Assembly: GCF_000516985.1 (NCBI RefSeq)
Contig: NW_006917091.1
Coordinates: 1,502,977-1,566,976, forward strand
Length of the DNA: 64,000 bases
Origin: Pestalotiopsis fici W106-1
Taxonomy: Eukaryota > Ascomycota > Sordariomycetes > Amphisphaeriales > Sporocadaceae
Reading direction: 5' to 3'
Shown: positions 11,066 through 21,968 of the stretch, in pieces
Position numbering within the stretch: position 1 is the stretch's first letter
How the letters are laid out: each line of letters begins with the position of its first letter
Made by a program: the position numbers and the translations under genes
The notes under the pieces: generated by a model
Databases searched by the model: none
The model's input: the letters and a program-made list of their open reading frames with translations, nothing else
What the model was told of the DNA's origin: nothing

Positions 11066-11913
11066 CAATGGAAAGAATGCGGGGCATGATGTGCGTTGTC
11101 TCGAATCTCGATCATCACCATGTACGCAATTACGGGGAGCCTTGTTGATGAGCAACGCGAAATGGCGTCGAAATTCTCGTCATTCTTTGAAAGTCTCTCA
11201 GAGATATCAGCTTGGAAATAATGAACGGAAAATCCAAGTTGAAAAAGGATGGTTACGGTAGCTGCATCAGAGTAGCGAAGCAGCTGCGCCTCACTGTACT
11301 ACTGTCCGCTGTCTCCTGGAGACAGTCACCACAGCAGTATATCGTAGAGCCTGCCATATTACTGCGTCCTAGGTACCTAAGGGTGCCCCGCTTCCAACAT
11401 CTAAGCGAGCACTCCCGTTCCGGGATGAACATTGAGCTGATGTTGAATCTGCCTTGTGGCGGCCGAAACTGTCCAAGTTCCGACAATGAAAGTGAATGCT
11501 CGATCACCTATGACTTGATACGCAGTACCCTGCGACGTAATATGCGCTTACCTACCTCATCAATATTGTGGTCCTAATTGATGCTTGGTCATCCAGATTT
11601 AGAAATTTTCATGGGTCTCGAGATCAACACCAAAATCGCGAGCGTCCCTTTCTCTATATCACACTCTTACCCTGAACGGTATGTAGATTTACACAATTGG
11701 CTGCATGTTTAATAAAAGATTTGCAGGCATCATGATCTTGAAAGGTTTTCGATTGAAATCCGAAAGCACACGACCTCTAACCCAGCTCAATGGCCACTCA
11801 GGCTCATTCATGCAGACATGTCAGGATATATACAAATGATTCGAGGCCAATATGCAGATTCCACGTCTCACCCCTTCTAAAATGTAGTCTTTGAAAATAC
11901 CGTCAACATTCTC
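11066..11913. other. Intergenic spacer, 0.85 kb
   Basis: This lies between the 5' end of the STAND-like gene and the 3' end of the cupin gene. It contains one perfect 10-bp palindrome, taggtaccta, at 11370-11379 (see findings). Open stretches on both strands show no domain. Confidence 0.5.
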
Positions 11914-12477
11914 CTAGTTCCCACTCTTCTTGACCTCGTCACCCATTTCTCCATAGTCCTCCTCGAGCTTCTTGCCGCCGTGCAGCACGGGCGCGCTCTC
12001 CTGGAGAAAGTACAACATGCGATTCCACTCGGTCTTGCTGGGGTTCCGCCAGGCGTGCATGGTGCCGCGCTGCACGACCAGGTCGCCGCGCTTGAGCAGC
12101 TGCGTCTCGCCCGAGTCGAGCACCAGCTCCACCTCGCCCTCGAGCACCACGCCGTAGTCGAGGCTGACGGTGCGGTGCATGGGGCTGATGGAACCCGGGG
12201 GCGTGTCGACGTAGCGCGCCACGGTGCCGCCCGGCATGACGATGCCCGGCGGGTCCTTGATGAGCGGCGTGTAGGCGGCAATGTCCTTGCCCTCGTCAAA
12301 GACGACTGGCCGCTCCGTGGTCACGTAGCCGAGGCCAAACACGACGCCGTTGAGAATGGTCTGCTCCGGTAGCGGGGAGGGCAGGGCCTTTGATAGAATT
12401 GCCTTGCCTTCGGTATCATGGTCCGTAATGTATCGGTGGACCTTGGGCAGGTCGTTGGCCTTGTGTCCGGATGCCAT
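11914..12477 (-). CDS. Single-domain cupin protein
   Basis: A single exon of 187 residues, from the ATG at 12475-12477 to the stop at 11914. The C-terminal 120 residues form a cupin_2 barrel. The first motif region contains PMHRTVSLDYGVVLEGEVEL and the second GDLVVQRGTMHAW. Only some of the usual metal ligands are obvious (His in MHRT, His in MHAW), and the expected second His of the HxH pair is absent, so metal binding may be altered. The N-terminal 70 residues carry the V-F-G-L-G-Y-V-T-T-E segment seen in fungal cupins near aromatic-degrading or polyketide-tailoring enzymes. It sits tail to head with the fused monooxygenase downstream on the same strand, which suggests a shared pathway. Reaction unknown; dioxygenase, isomerase or dehydratase-like chemistry is possible. 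Confidence 0.85.
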   Translation of the reverse strand: MASGHKANDLPKVHRYITDHDTEGKAILSKALPSPLPEQTILNGVVFGLGYVTTERPVVFDEGKDIAAYTPLIKDPPGIVMPGGTVARYVDTPPGSISPMHRTVSLDYGVVLEGEVELVLDSGETQLLKRGDLVVQRGTMHAWRNPSKTEWNRMLYFLQESAPVLHGGKKLEEDYGEMGDEVKKSGN

Positions 12478-13380
12478 GATTATTTTTTAGAGCAGGAAAC
12501 GGTTTATCGGTTTCTCTTTCTAGACCAGACACGTCGGTAAGAGTATTGAGATTTCGGGAACTTTGGTGGAGGGTTCGAGAGAGCGTGTTCCTGAAAGAGT
12601 TGCGAGCTGGACTATGTTCGAGAGTTTCTCTTGACTTTGTTTTTAAAGGCGAGACACCAAGTTGTTCAATTGCCTCTTATTTACTGGCGTCAGGTCGTTG
12701 AATTAATCGCCCGGATTTCCAATCAATCCTGAATAATACAAAAGGAAAAAAAGGTTTACAAATCCAAAGACCCTGAGAAAAGAAACAAACACGGGGAAGC
12801 TCGAGAAAAGAAGACCGAAAGTGTTCACCCCGCAACCCCGCAGTGTATTCTCACATGTCCCATGTTCATGCGAGGGGCAGTAGTATACGGACTCTTCGGT
12901 GTTACTCAACAACGCGACTATAGCGATTGGCGGTAAGTGGGGGAGGGGCCGGTGGCTCGGCCCTTGATGGTACGGAATCTTGGTGGAGATTAGAGAGATT
13001 TCATTTTGTTTAGGAAAACGGGGCAACTTCAGATGACTACTGCCGTACACAGTTGGAACGGGGAGAAGCTGGGCTGCAGCCTAAGGTGCGCTTTTGTCTA
13101 TTGTGAAATATTGGTGGTGATGATTGTTCATCATTGTGGGGCGACGTAGTATTAGTTAACAGATGAACTGAAAACAATGACTTTTGGTAGATGTTCATCG
13201 CTAAAACTAGGATACGATCACGCGTTCATGAAAGTGTGATGGATTGATAGTCATCATTTGGAGATGGAATAAAGATAAAAGTGAAATCTTTCAATATGCA
13301 TCCAAGGAAAACTACTCAAATCAATGGTGGACCGCTGATTGCCAGGAACAAATACAAATGCTTCATCAACCATGACTATC
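12478..13380. other. Intergenic spacer, 0.9 kb
   Basis: Promoter side of the cupin gene and 3' flank of the fused monooxygenase gene. No further gene, RNA or repeat is seen. Confidence 0.5.
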
Positions 13381-15845
13381 TTATTCTATTCTCTTGCAGG
13401 CAGACACATCCGGCACACCATTGCCTTCCACCACCTTTGCGCTGATGATCTCGTAGATGGGGATCTCTGCCAGAGCCGACGTGATGTGGTGCAGAGTCGG
13501 CAGAGTATCCCAGTTTCCACGGTCAAACATCAGCACCGGGTAAGCAGATCGTGCAACTTTGTTGACCTTGGCGGGGAAGAGTCTTGCCTCTTCTGCATGC
13601 GGCACCACACAGGCGTACTCAACATCTGCCTTGCCTGGCTCGCCGACGGCCGGAATGTACTTGTACGTGAGGATGCCATAGTCGGCCTCGCCACCAATCG
13701 TACCGTGCTCACTTGCAGGGTCGTCCTCTTTGAGATCGGGGAGCTCAAAGTCGAGGAATTTAGCACCTCTCCACGAGCACTGCGCCTTGTAAGATCCTGC
13801 CTCGCGCTGAATGTCAATGTCACAAAAAATCTTGTTCATGCCCAGTTCGTCGCGACCCGATACAATCGGGTCCGTCAGACTCTCAAATAGCACGGGAAGC
13901 TGCGTGCCAACAATTGAGGTGCCGTCTTTCTTTGTGTATTTCACTCCATGGACATAGAGACCACAGTGGTTGTAACCCTTGCCTCCTAGCCAGGACATAT
14001 TGTCTAGCGTCGTAATGGAGATGCTTGCCGTGCACACAGTTGCAGGGCTTGCAAAACTGTACTGAGAAGTTGGCAAAAGTGTTTCAAGATATGTTCGCGA
14101 TGTCTTGAACTTGATAGAGGCCGTCTTGAACGTTCGCTCAAGGTGGTTTGTCCGTGGCCGTCCGAGGTGATCCATTCGAGGTCCTGGGAAGGGACCAAAG
14201 CCTATCGGCATTCTCCAGTACATGTCTGTCTTCTGAGACCAGAGCCATCTCTTGAAAATATTTGCAGAGTTGTCATTTTCATCGTGGCCAAAGTTGTAAG
14301 CGGTATACTCCATCACTAAAGCATTGTGAGCTTCTCAGTCGTCTCAAGTCGCCGTTGCAAATACTCACTGTTCACTTGAGGCCTTCCATTGATCCAGTCC
14401 TTGCCTGCCTGTCTCGAGTACTCCTGAATGGCATGTCCTCTTTCGTATCTGATCTTCTCGTAGAGCTTGAGGCGTTCTGGAACTTGGTGAGGTGCTGTTC
14501 CAGCTGGCAAAACTGTTGCTAGTGCTGCAGCATCCTCCATGGCCTGACCAGCACCTTGTCCTTGGTCTATGATGAAATGTTAGGGAAATTGCTGGTATGA
14601 GATGAGAGGCAGACTTACGCGGCGTGAAAGGATGAGCTGCATCTCCAATGAGAGCGAGCTTTCCCTTTGTCCAAGTTGGAAGCTTGTCCATATCTAGTAG
14701 TTGCCATACTTTGAGCTCTGATGGATCAACCTTGCTGATCAGGTGCTTGACCGCAGGGTCAAAGTCCTGGTAAACCTTGAGAACCTGTTCAACGGTTCCC
14801 TGCTTGTTCCACTCTGGAAGTCATGTCAGTCGAGAAATCTAATGTGCATCTCTGCCTAACTCACCATCACCAGGAGTGGCATGAGACTCCGTGTCCGGGT
14901 GGATCAAGACAAAGTTGAGCGTCTCGTTGTCATTGCAGGGATACATGACGATTCGTCTATCTGAGCCGTACCACATGCTGAGAACTCCCTTCTTCTGGAC
15001 CAATGGCGCGGTAATAGGATCTGCCAGAGCAACCTCTCTGGATATGAGGAATCGGAACGCAGCTTTTCCCGAGCCAAAAAGCTTGGATTGTCCTCCGTCA
15101 ATGGCTTTCCTTGTTTTCGACTGCTTGGAAGTCAGCACTGCTCACTAAGGAATGAATCTCATATAATCTAGACTTACGTAGATGCCGTCAGCACCCACAA
15201 CAACGTCGGCCTCCTCTGTTGTGCCGTCGGCAAAAATGACCTTGCCGGCATCAGCGTCAACTTCAAGTACCTTTGCGGCTGTCTGAAGCGTCGCAGCCGG
15301 GTTTGATCCCTCCGAGCTCGTGGCAACCTTCTTAAGCTTGTCATGGAGCGAGACGCGATGGACCAGGTGCCACGGGTGCTGCCACATTTGGTTGGTGCCA
15401 CTGACGTCTAGTTCCTGGACAACGCCGCCAGTGCTGTGGTACTCTACCAAGGTGTTCATCTGCGTACCGCCAAACTCCTCGGCAAAGATTCCCCAGCGGC
15501 GGAGAACGCCATTGGAGTTGGGTGCCAGATGAACAGCGGCGCCTGTCTCATTGGCGAATTTTGACTGTTCATAAATCTGCAAGTCTAGTGTATCAGCAGT
15601 GCCCCTGCGTAGCACAATAGATAAGAATCAATGGTTGCTACCTTGATATCATGTCCCTGGCGCCGGAGGGCGATGGCAGCCGAAAGTCCACCCAAGCCGG
15701 CTCCTACAATGACAATCTTGAGAGGCTTGGGGTAGTCGTGGACAAGTGGGTTATGTGTGGTCCCGTTGGTCGTTCCATTGGTGTCAGGATGTACTCCATT
15801 GGTATGGCCGTCGGAAACACCATTAGTAGCGCCATTGGTTGCCAT
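13381..15845 (-). CDS. FAD-dependent monooxygenase fused to an acetoacetate-decarboxylase-like domain
   Basis: Six exons (15845-15642, 15576-15178, 15120-14865, 14813-14619, 14566-14369, 14315-13381) with introns of 51-65 bp, all GT-AG, give one 728-residue frame. After an Asn/Thr/Gly-rich leader (residues 1-40) comes a salicylate-hydroxylase-type FAD monooxygenase: IVIVGAGLGGLSA (GxGxxG), the DG motif GADGIYSK, and the GD motif LIGDAAHPFTPHQGQG that contacts the FAD ribityl chain. From about residue 450 an acetoacetate-decarboxylase-like domain begins (MPIGFGPFPGPR; later GRDELGMNKIF, the position of the family's G-x-P-K-K lysine loop). Here Pro is replaced and one Lys remains. Such a protein could hydroxylate a phenolic acid and then decarboxylate or rearrange the product. 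It is likely cytosolic. Neighbours are a cupin, an SDR and an MFS transporter. Confidence 0.88.
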
Positions 15846-18464
15846 GATGAAGTGGCCCCTGGAAGCTGCGTTTCGTTCAGTGATGCAAAGGAAGACAATT
15901 GCAAGAGAGGTTTTGAGACCAGTGTGACGGTAATGTCTGACAAGAGATTGCTTGTACTTGTTACGAAATAGCAGGCAGGTACCTGATTCTGAGAAAAGCA
16001 AGCAGGCAAGCACCTCCTACTATATGTTGTATCACGGTAGGTGAAGAAAAGGAAAGCTGTAGGCAGTAGTGCCGAATCTCTCGAGCTGGGAAGAGGGCAA
16101 GCTCAAGTCTTGATAATGTGAGGGCGAGAGCCAATTGTTATGTGTATCTCGACGGTACGTGGCGGCGGTATATCCGGTTGACAGCTTTGCTTTCTAATAG
16201 TAAAAAGAACAGCCCACGGGCCAGCCATCGAATGGCATGGCATGGCTGACGGTGTGGTCGGCTGTGTGTGGGTTCCGGATTCCGGTGATGAACATGTGGT
16301 ACGCAGCGTGTGCCCTAAGGTAGGTACCTGGTTCATACATTCATTCCTTCTTTCCCTCATTCATTCCTAGTTCGACCGGGTCAGGGGGGAACAAGGAACG
16401 ACGACAGGATCGAAAACGGCGCGTCGCTGCATCATGACTGGCTCATCCTCGATCAGGTTCGTGGAAAACACAGTGCCGTCTGTAGCCAACCTATGGAACT
16501 CCGCTGAATTGACCCCACATTGCATATACGGGACCGCCCCTTGAGCCGTCTGGGGTTTGCGGTAGTAGGTGCTACATATGAGATACTAGCTCAGTCACTA
16601 GGGGAAAGCTTCTTGGCAGATGCTGGTCAGCGCTGTGCCGGGATTGAAGCAAGAAGAATCAACAGGGCGAGGAAGCGGAGGTGAGGGCTAGGATGTAGGT
16701 AACGAGTACTATGTAAGGGTGGGCGTTATGATTTTACCTACTGCGTAGACTACACAAGGTCTGTCTACCAGTCCCGGCATTGTTGTCAGCCATGTCTCTC
16801 TTTTTCTCGCTCCCTCCTCTCTCCCCCTCTCTCTTTCCCTTTTCTTTGCTTCGCAATGGGATTTCGGTCGCTCAAAATCACGTGGGTCTCCGTCCACTTC
16901 AATTTGACATTTGCATTGGAATTGTCAAATGGTGATGATCGGTCCGTTGTGGGCGCTGCTAACGGCAAGTCCAAATTACACACGAACCCGTCGGCAAGTT
17001 TTAGGAAGTGGTGACAAAACATTGGTTGGTTGTTGGCCCCCCCAGCTTGAGCCGCTTGGGGCTCCAGCTTCCGAGGTGGGGTTTGACTCCAACGTCCCGT
17101 CAGTCACCCAAACCAATTCAAGCCGACTTTGCCCCAAGCCAGTGCCTGGCATGCAGTTGTGCAGCGCTGGAGAGAGCGCATCTTGCTCACCGACAGCACG
17201 AAGAGGGAGGGAAAAAAGGGATTCCGTTTCTTCAAGTGCGGCGAAGGCAAATTGCTCATCATAGATGATCAAGAATGCATGCCAGCTAGCGCCCTATCCT
17301 TGGGCCAGAGGAGCAGTTACAGCTTACATTAGCAACCCATACTAGCATCACTGTTGCCGCTGAGGGGGGTCATCGCGTCCCGTTCTTTGGGCAGAGGCTG
17401 CATCATGCAGAACCAATAACCAAAACAGGCAATTTGGGGCTTTGCTGCGGCTTTGCACCCTCGAGATTGCAGAGTGTAATATGAATTGAATGCACCCTCC
17501 AATTATTTTGATAATACCCGGGGAAACGGCTGTTTTTCAAAGCCCGCTGACTACACACCCGCGGCGCGGTGATCCTGCACTGCAGAGACAACATAATGGT
17601 GGTGCATGCCATCTTCAGATCGTGAGATGGGTGCTAAGAACGTGGATGGTCTGATACTCGGATCCGGGCAGCAAGAATACACCGGGAATCTCTTGGCCAG
17701 ATACACGTGCCGATCCAATTTATCGACGACATGCACAAGTCACACAAGATTTGCTGCTCATGAAGTCACCTCACATGGGGGAAGGGGGCAACCGACCGCA
17801 TCGAGGGATGCGTGTGCTACTTCATCTGCTACTGTATTCCTTCCATAGATACAGAACCGTTCGCATCAAGCGTCTGCACTCCCTACCAGCTCACCGGCGC
17901 CCGCAACGGCGTACAAGATGCGCCATATATGGAATGTGGGCGCCCAAAGGTCCCGAAACACGCATTTCGTTGACCGGCATCAAACACGATTGGACGCTGC
18001 TCCCGATCTATTTAGTGGTAGTCTTTTTTGGCTATTGAGAGGGATAGGGAAGAGGAGGGGGAGAGGGCCCTGAGCAACCCTTTTTACCCCACGATTATAC
18101 ATCCATACTATGTATGCAAGCAGGAACACACCTGTATGGCCATGAATGGTTAGTACCAGATCCTACATCGTTTGGGTAAAGTACGAAAATATACACACCT
18201 GTGCCTCTCCAACCCCTCATCCACGTTGTTCCGCCGTCGGATATGTCCCGTGTGCCAGGACCCTGAAATCCCCGTGCTTATCGGTATTATCCGCGGGGCA
18301 AGAAGCTTTTAGAGGGTCGTGAGGTCCATACTCTGTACCTTTTGACATTACCTTGCCTACTGTCTCCCTTTGAAACTCGCCGGGAGACGAGGGAAATAAC
18401 CAATCAATTGTTCTACACCCACAATAAAAAGTGTTTCTTTTTTCTTCCCCCTGCTACAACGATC
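15846..18464. promoter_or_regulatory. 2.6-kb divergent intergenic region
   Basis: This separates the divergently transcribed fused monooxygenase (starting at 15845 on minus) and SDR (starting at 18465 on plus), so it must hold both promoters. Features visible are two AGGTACCT-core palindromes at 15976-15985 (perfect) and 16321-16330 (one mismatch), 131 and 476 bp upstream of the monooxygenase start, and a long pyrimidine-rich tract near 16795-16850. No coding sequence could be supported. The size is large for two ordinary fungal promoters. Confidence 0.5.
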
Positions 18465-19497
18465 ATGGCGACCAAGACAGCCATCCCCGTCATCCTCGTC
18501 AGCGCCGGGAGCGCGGGGCTCGGCGCGGCCACCGCCCGGCTGTTTTGCAAGAACGGGTACAGGGTCGTGGTCAACTACAGCAGCAACGCGGAGCGGGCCA
18601 ATCAGCTCGTGACCGAGTTTGCCGGCCTCTCGCCGCTGCCACCCGCTGAGCACCAGGGCGCCTTTGCCGCCGTCCGGGCGGACCTGTCGCAGCGCGACGA
18701 CATTGTTGCCCTTGTCGACGAGTCCGTACGCCGCATGGGCAGGCTCGATGTCGTCTTTTCCAATGGTGGCTGGACGAGGATCCGGGATATGACCAGTATT
18801 GACGGTAAGTTTTCTTCGGCTGGCTCCTATTCCCTCGATAAAGAAGTTATCAAAGTCTAATAATGGATTTATCCGCCCATCAACAGATAATACATTCGAA
18901 GAAGATTGGGACAAGTGTTTCAACATGAACGTCAAGTCGCACCTCTGGTTGATGCACGCAGCCAAGAAGCATCTCGACGAGACGGAAGGCGCTTTCATTA
19001 CCACGGCATCTCTAGCGGGCGTGAGCCACAGTGGTAGTTCTCTGGTGAGTCTTTGTCTGCAAAAGGATGGATAGATCCCAAAAAAAAAAAAAAAAAATTT
19101 GGTTGCAAGGAGGATTGAGTCATGCTGACGAGCAATTGAACACTATCGTAGGCGTATTCGGTCACCAAGGCCGCGCAGATTCATCTGGTCAAGGCGTTGG
19201 CCAACATGGCGGCGCCAAAGATTCGAGTCAACAGCGTGTCTCCAGGACTTCTCCTCACGGTACGGCTTCTTGTTCGAATATTCTGTCCTCTTGAGTGGGA
19301 GGCTCTGCTAACACTTTGAAAAACAGGAATGGGGTGACAGGTTCTCAGATGAGGCAAAGGAGGCTAACCTCCAAAAGACAAAGCTGAAGCGGCTTGCGAC
19401 GGTCGAGGATGTTGCCGAGCAGGTCTTTGTGTTTGCAAAGAGCAGAAGCCAGACGGGTACTAATGCCATCATTGACTCTGGCTTTTTACTAGCGTAA
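18465..19497 (+). CDS. Short-chain dehydrogenase/reductase (classical SDR)
   Basis: Four exons (18465-18804, 18887-19044, 19152-19259, 19327-19497) encode 258 residues, the standard SDR length. Residues 8-22 hold the nucleotide-binding glycine motif in the variant form SAGSAGLG. FSNGG replaces the usual NNAG-type strand-4 motif. The catalytic Ser is in TTASLAG, and the Tyr and Lys in YSVTK. An Asn in MNVKSH completes the tetrad. It would reduce a ketone or oxidise an alcohol using NAD(P)(H). Intron 2 contains a 20-nt poly-A run beginning near 19080, and exon 3 begins after an unusual CGTAG acceptor. The gene lies between the fused monooxygenase and the MFS transporter and probably acts with them; that link is inferred from position only. 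Confidence 0.9.
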
Positions 19498-19992
19498 TTG
19501 ACACATATGGTTGTTATTATTTATTATATGACGCGATTAGTTCATGACCATGTATAATGTGACTGGTTGTGGTAGGATGGATAGATAGTGTGCTCGTGTT
19601 TCCAAAGCAAGCGGTACTGAGAATGCAAATATGTTGAGGTGCTAGCAGCTGATAGGAAGAATACAACCTGTCTCATAAAGGCCTTTGCAAATTCAGTGGC
19701 GAATCCTAGACACCAATGCTCCTTTTCGAATTTGTATCCGAAAATGATCCGAGGCAAAACGTAGTGCGATTTCGATATCAAGGGCCGAGGTGAGAACAAA
19801 TGAATCAATAGAACATGTGATAAACATATTAATTTCAGTTCTGAATAGAGATATATTGTGCCTTTGATATCTCATAAATACATTGTCAAGATTCGGACTG
19901 TTGAGTCTTGGACTAGAAGCGCTATTTTGCACAACAAGTGGGCATTTTCTTGCTCGCTTGTGATCATCTGTAGAGGAAGCGTCTTGGAGCTC
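19498..19992. other. Convergent 3' intergenic spacer
   Basis: About 500 bp of AT-rich sequence between the 3' ends of the SDR and the MFS transporter; presumably it carries the polyadenylation signals of both. No gene seen. Confidence 0.5.
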
Positions 19993-21968
19993 TTACTCTC
20001 CCACTTCTCTGTCATCCTCCCAGTGAATATAGGAGAGGATGCTCCAGTTCCAGGTGGCGTGTCGAATCGCCTTGCCCCAAATGTAGAGAGGAATCCACAT
20101 GAGCAACACAGCGGCGGCGATTCCAGCCATGGCACCATATGCATTGAGATAGCCGGACTGCTCGACCCATGGATTCGTGTAAAAGGAAAGGAGGAAACCG
20201 AACATGGCTAGCATTTAGTCAGTATTGTCATGAATTTGTGCTAAAGGATACAACAAACATTTAAAGCCCATAACCGCAAGGGTGATCTCTCCAGCGACTG
20301 GACGGTATGCATCGATGACGTAGACAAGGCAAACGTTGGTACCCTGCGAAATAGAGAAATTGACTGTAGGGACTGTTAGTTAGAGTGCCTGTCAACTTTC
20401 GTGTGTGACTTACGAAGACCAAGGCCAATGGTAGGGCAGATCCAGTGAAGTTGCTTTTCAATTCCGACACCGTACAAGATCAAAGCCAGTGGCGCAGTAA
20501 TGAGACAGAGCATCATGGCGGGAAGTCGCATCTCGGGGACTCTTATTCCACCGTTGCGCTTTGTGAACCAATCCGCCGTAATGTCGGCCAGTTGACCACC
20601 AGCAGGTATACCCAGCAGAGATCCAATGATGGCAGCGATAAAGCATAGACCGACCTGCCAGGGCTGGAAGCCGTAAGCTGCTGTAAATGCTGGCGCTACA
20701 TTGGAAGTTACTGCGACCACAAAGCCGATGGTGACGGACTGTACCAGAGCAGCCCAAAGAACAGGTGGAAGCAGGATGAGACCCAGCGGTCGCACAAACA
20801 TCTTGACCAAGCTTTCATCCGTCCAGACCCTGTGGTAAATCTTGAGGCTCTGAAAAAATGTCTCCTTCTTGGGAGGAGGGGCCGAAGGGGCTGAAGACTC
20901 GATATCAGAACCCACACTTCCTTGCGGCTTCTCCACAGTCCGAGATTCTGCAACATTGGCGGGTGGGATTTCTCGGATATATGCCGTCTCGGGGAATGTA
21001 AAGAATGCAAGCAAGAGGACGAAACCAATGAGGCCAGCAGCAACCTGGTAAATCACTCTCCAGTGGTGGTCGATGACGATTAGACTGTGGACGACAAAGT
21101 TAGCTGGCTATTATTGAAAATACATAATTAAACTTACCCATCGATCAGAATACCGAGCGCCACACCGACTGATAGGAAACAAGTGTACATTCTAAAATTC
21201 ATGTCAGTTTGCCGATGATTGTTAGGTTTTCAAGTCAGGGATACTCACGACATGACAAATCCACGCTCGTGTAGGAAAAAAACATCGGCAATGGAAACGG
21301 GAGCAATCGTTTCAGCAGCACCAGCACCGATTCCAATAAGGATACGTCCTGCCAGAAAGCCGCCATAGCTCTTTTCAAAGATGAGCCAGATGCAGCAGAC
21401 AAAGTAGATTGCATAGCTGGTAACGTAAATGGGTCGTCGGCCGAATTTATTAGTGAGTGGCACCCAGAAGAAGTTGCTCGTGCCTTGCAGCAAAGCTGTA
21501 GTCGTGAAAAAATATGCTACCTTGCTGATGGCAGCTGAGACGGGCGTCGCTGGAGGGGGGAAAAAGTCCACGGCTGTAGACGCAATGGCAATTGTCGGGC
21601 CTATGAATGATGAGTAGTTGGTTTCCTAAGTTGCAAAAATCACAGAGCTCCCCATACCTGCAGCAAGAAAGTTACACATGAGCATAGCCAAGCATATAAC
21701 CGTTGCCATATAATACTTGTATGCCTTGGACCTAAGGTTCACAGTAAATACCCCTGAATCAGAATCTCAAAGTATTGGATCGTTCTTACCAGTTTAGCGG
21801 ATCATTAGGATCCTTGGAAGGAGTAGGAATGAGGATGATTTCGTTTGTTTCGTGATGGCGCAGACGAACGGTTCCAAGAGTCCTTAGTTTTAGCCCATCG
21901 GTCGGCTTCTCGGTCGAGGAGTCGACATTGTGCAGGTCCGTGGCCGTCGTGACGTCGTTGGTGCCCAT
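19993..21968 (-). CDS. MFS transporter (DHA1/SVOP-like)
   Basis: Seven exons (21968-21790, 21731-21658, 21600-21249, 21191-21138, 21084-20414, 20363-20259, 20207-19993) with introns of 50-58 bp join to a 549-residue frame. Exons of 74 and 54 nt are notably short. A cytosolic N-terminus ending in DPNDPLNWSKAYKYY leads into about 12 membrane segments. Loop 2-3 has the MFS motif FGRRPIY, and the fourth helix region reads GRILIGIGAGAAETIAP. A charged central loop of about 60 residues lies between the two six-helix halves. The start is the ATG at 21966-21968. The family exports or imports small organic molecules by proton antiport or symport. Next to a monooxygenase, SDR and cupin it plausibly moves their substrate or product. 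The last donor (T/GTTTGT) is weak but needed for frame and sequence continuity. Confidence 0.88.

Noticed and set aside
11877..12372. Two frames of about 130-140 codons overlapping the cupin gene
   Set aside because: Shadows of the cupin coding sequence; Arg/Ser- or His/Val-biased composition and no domain.
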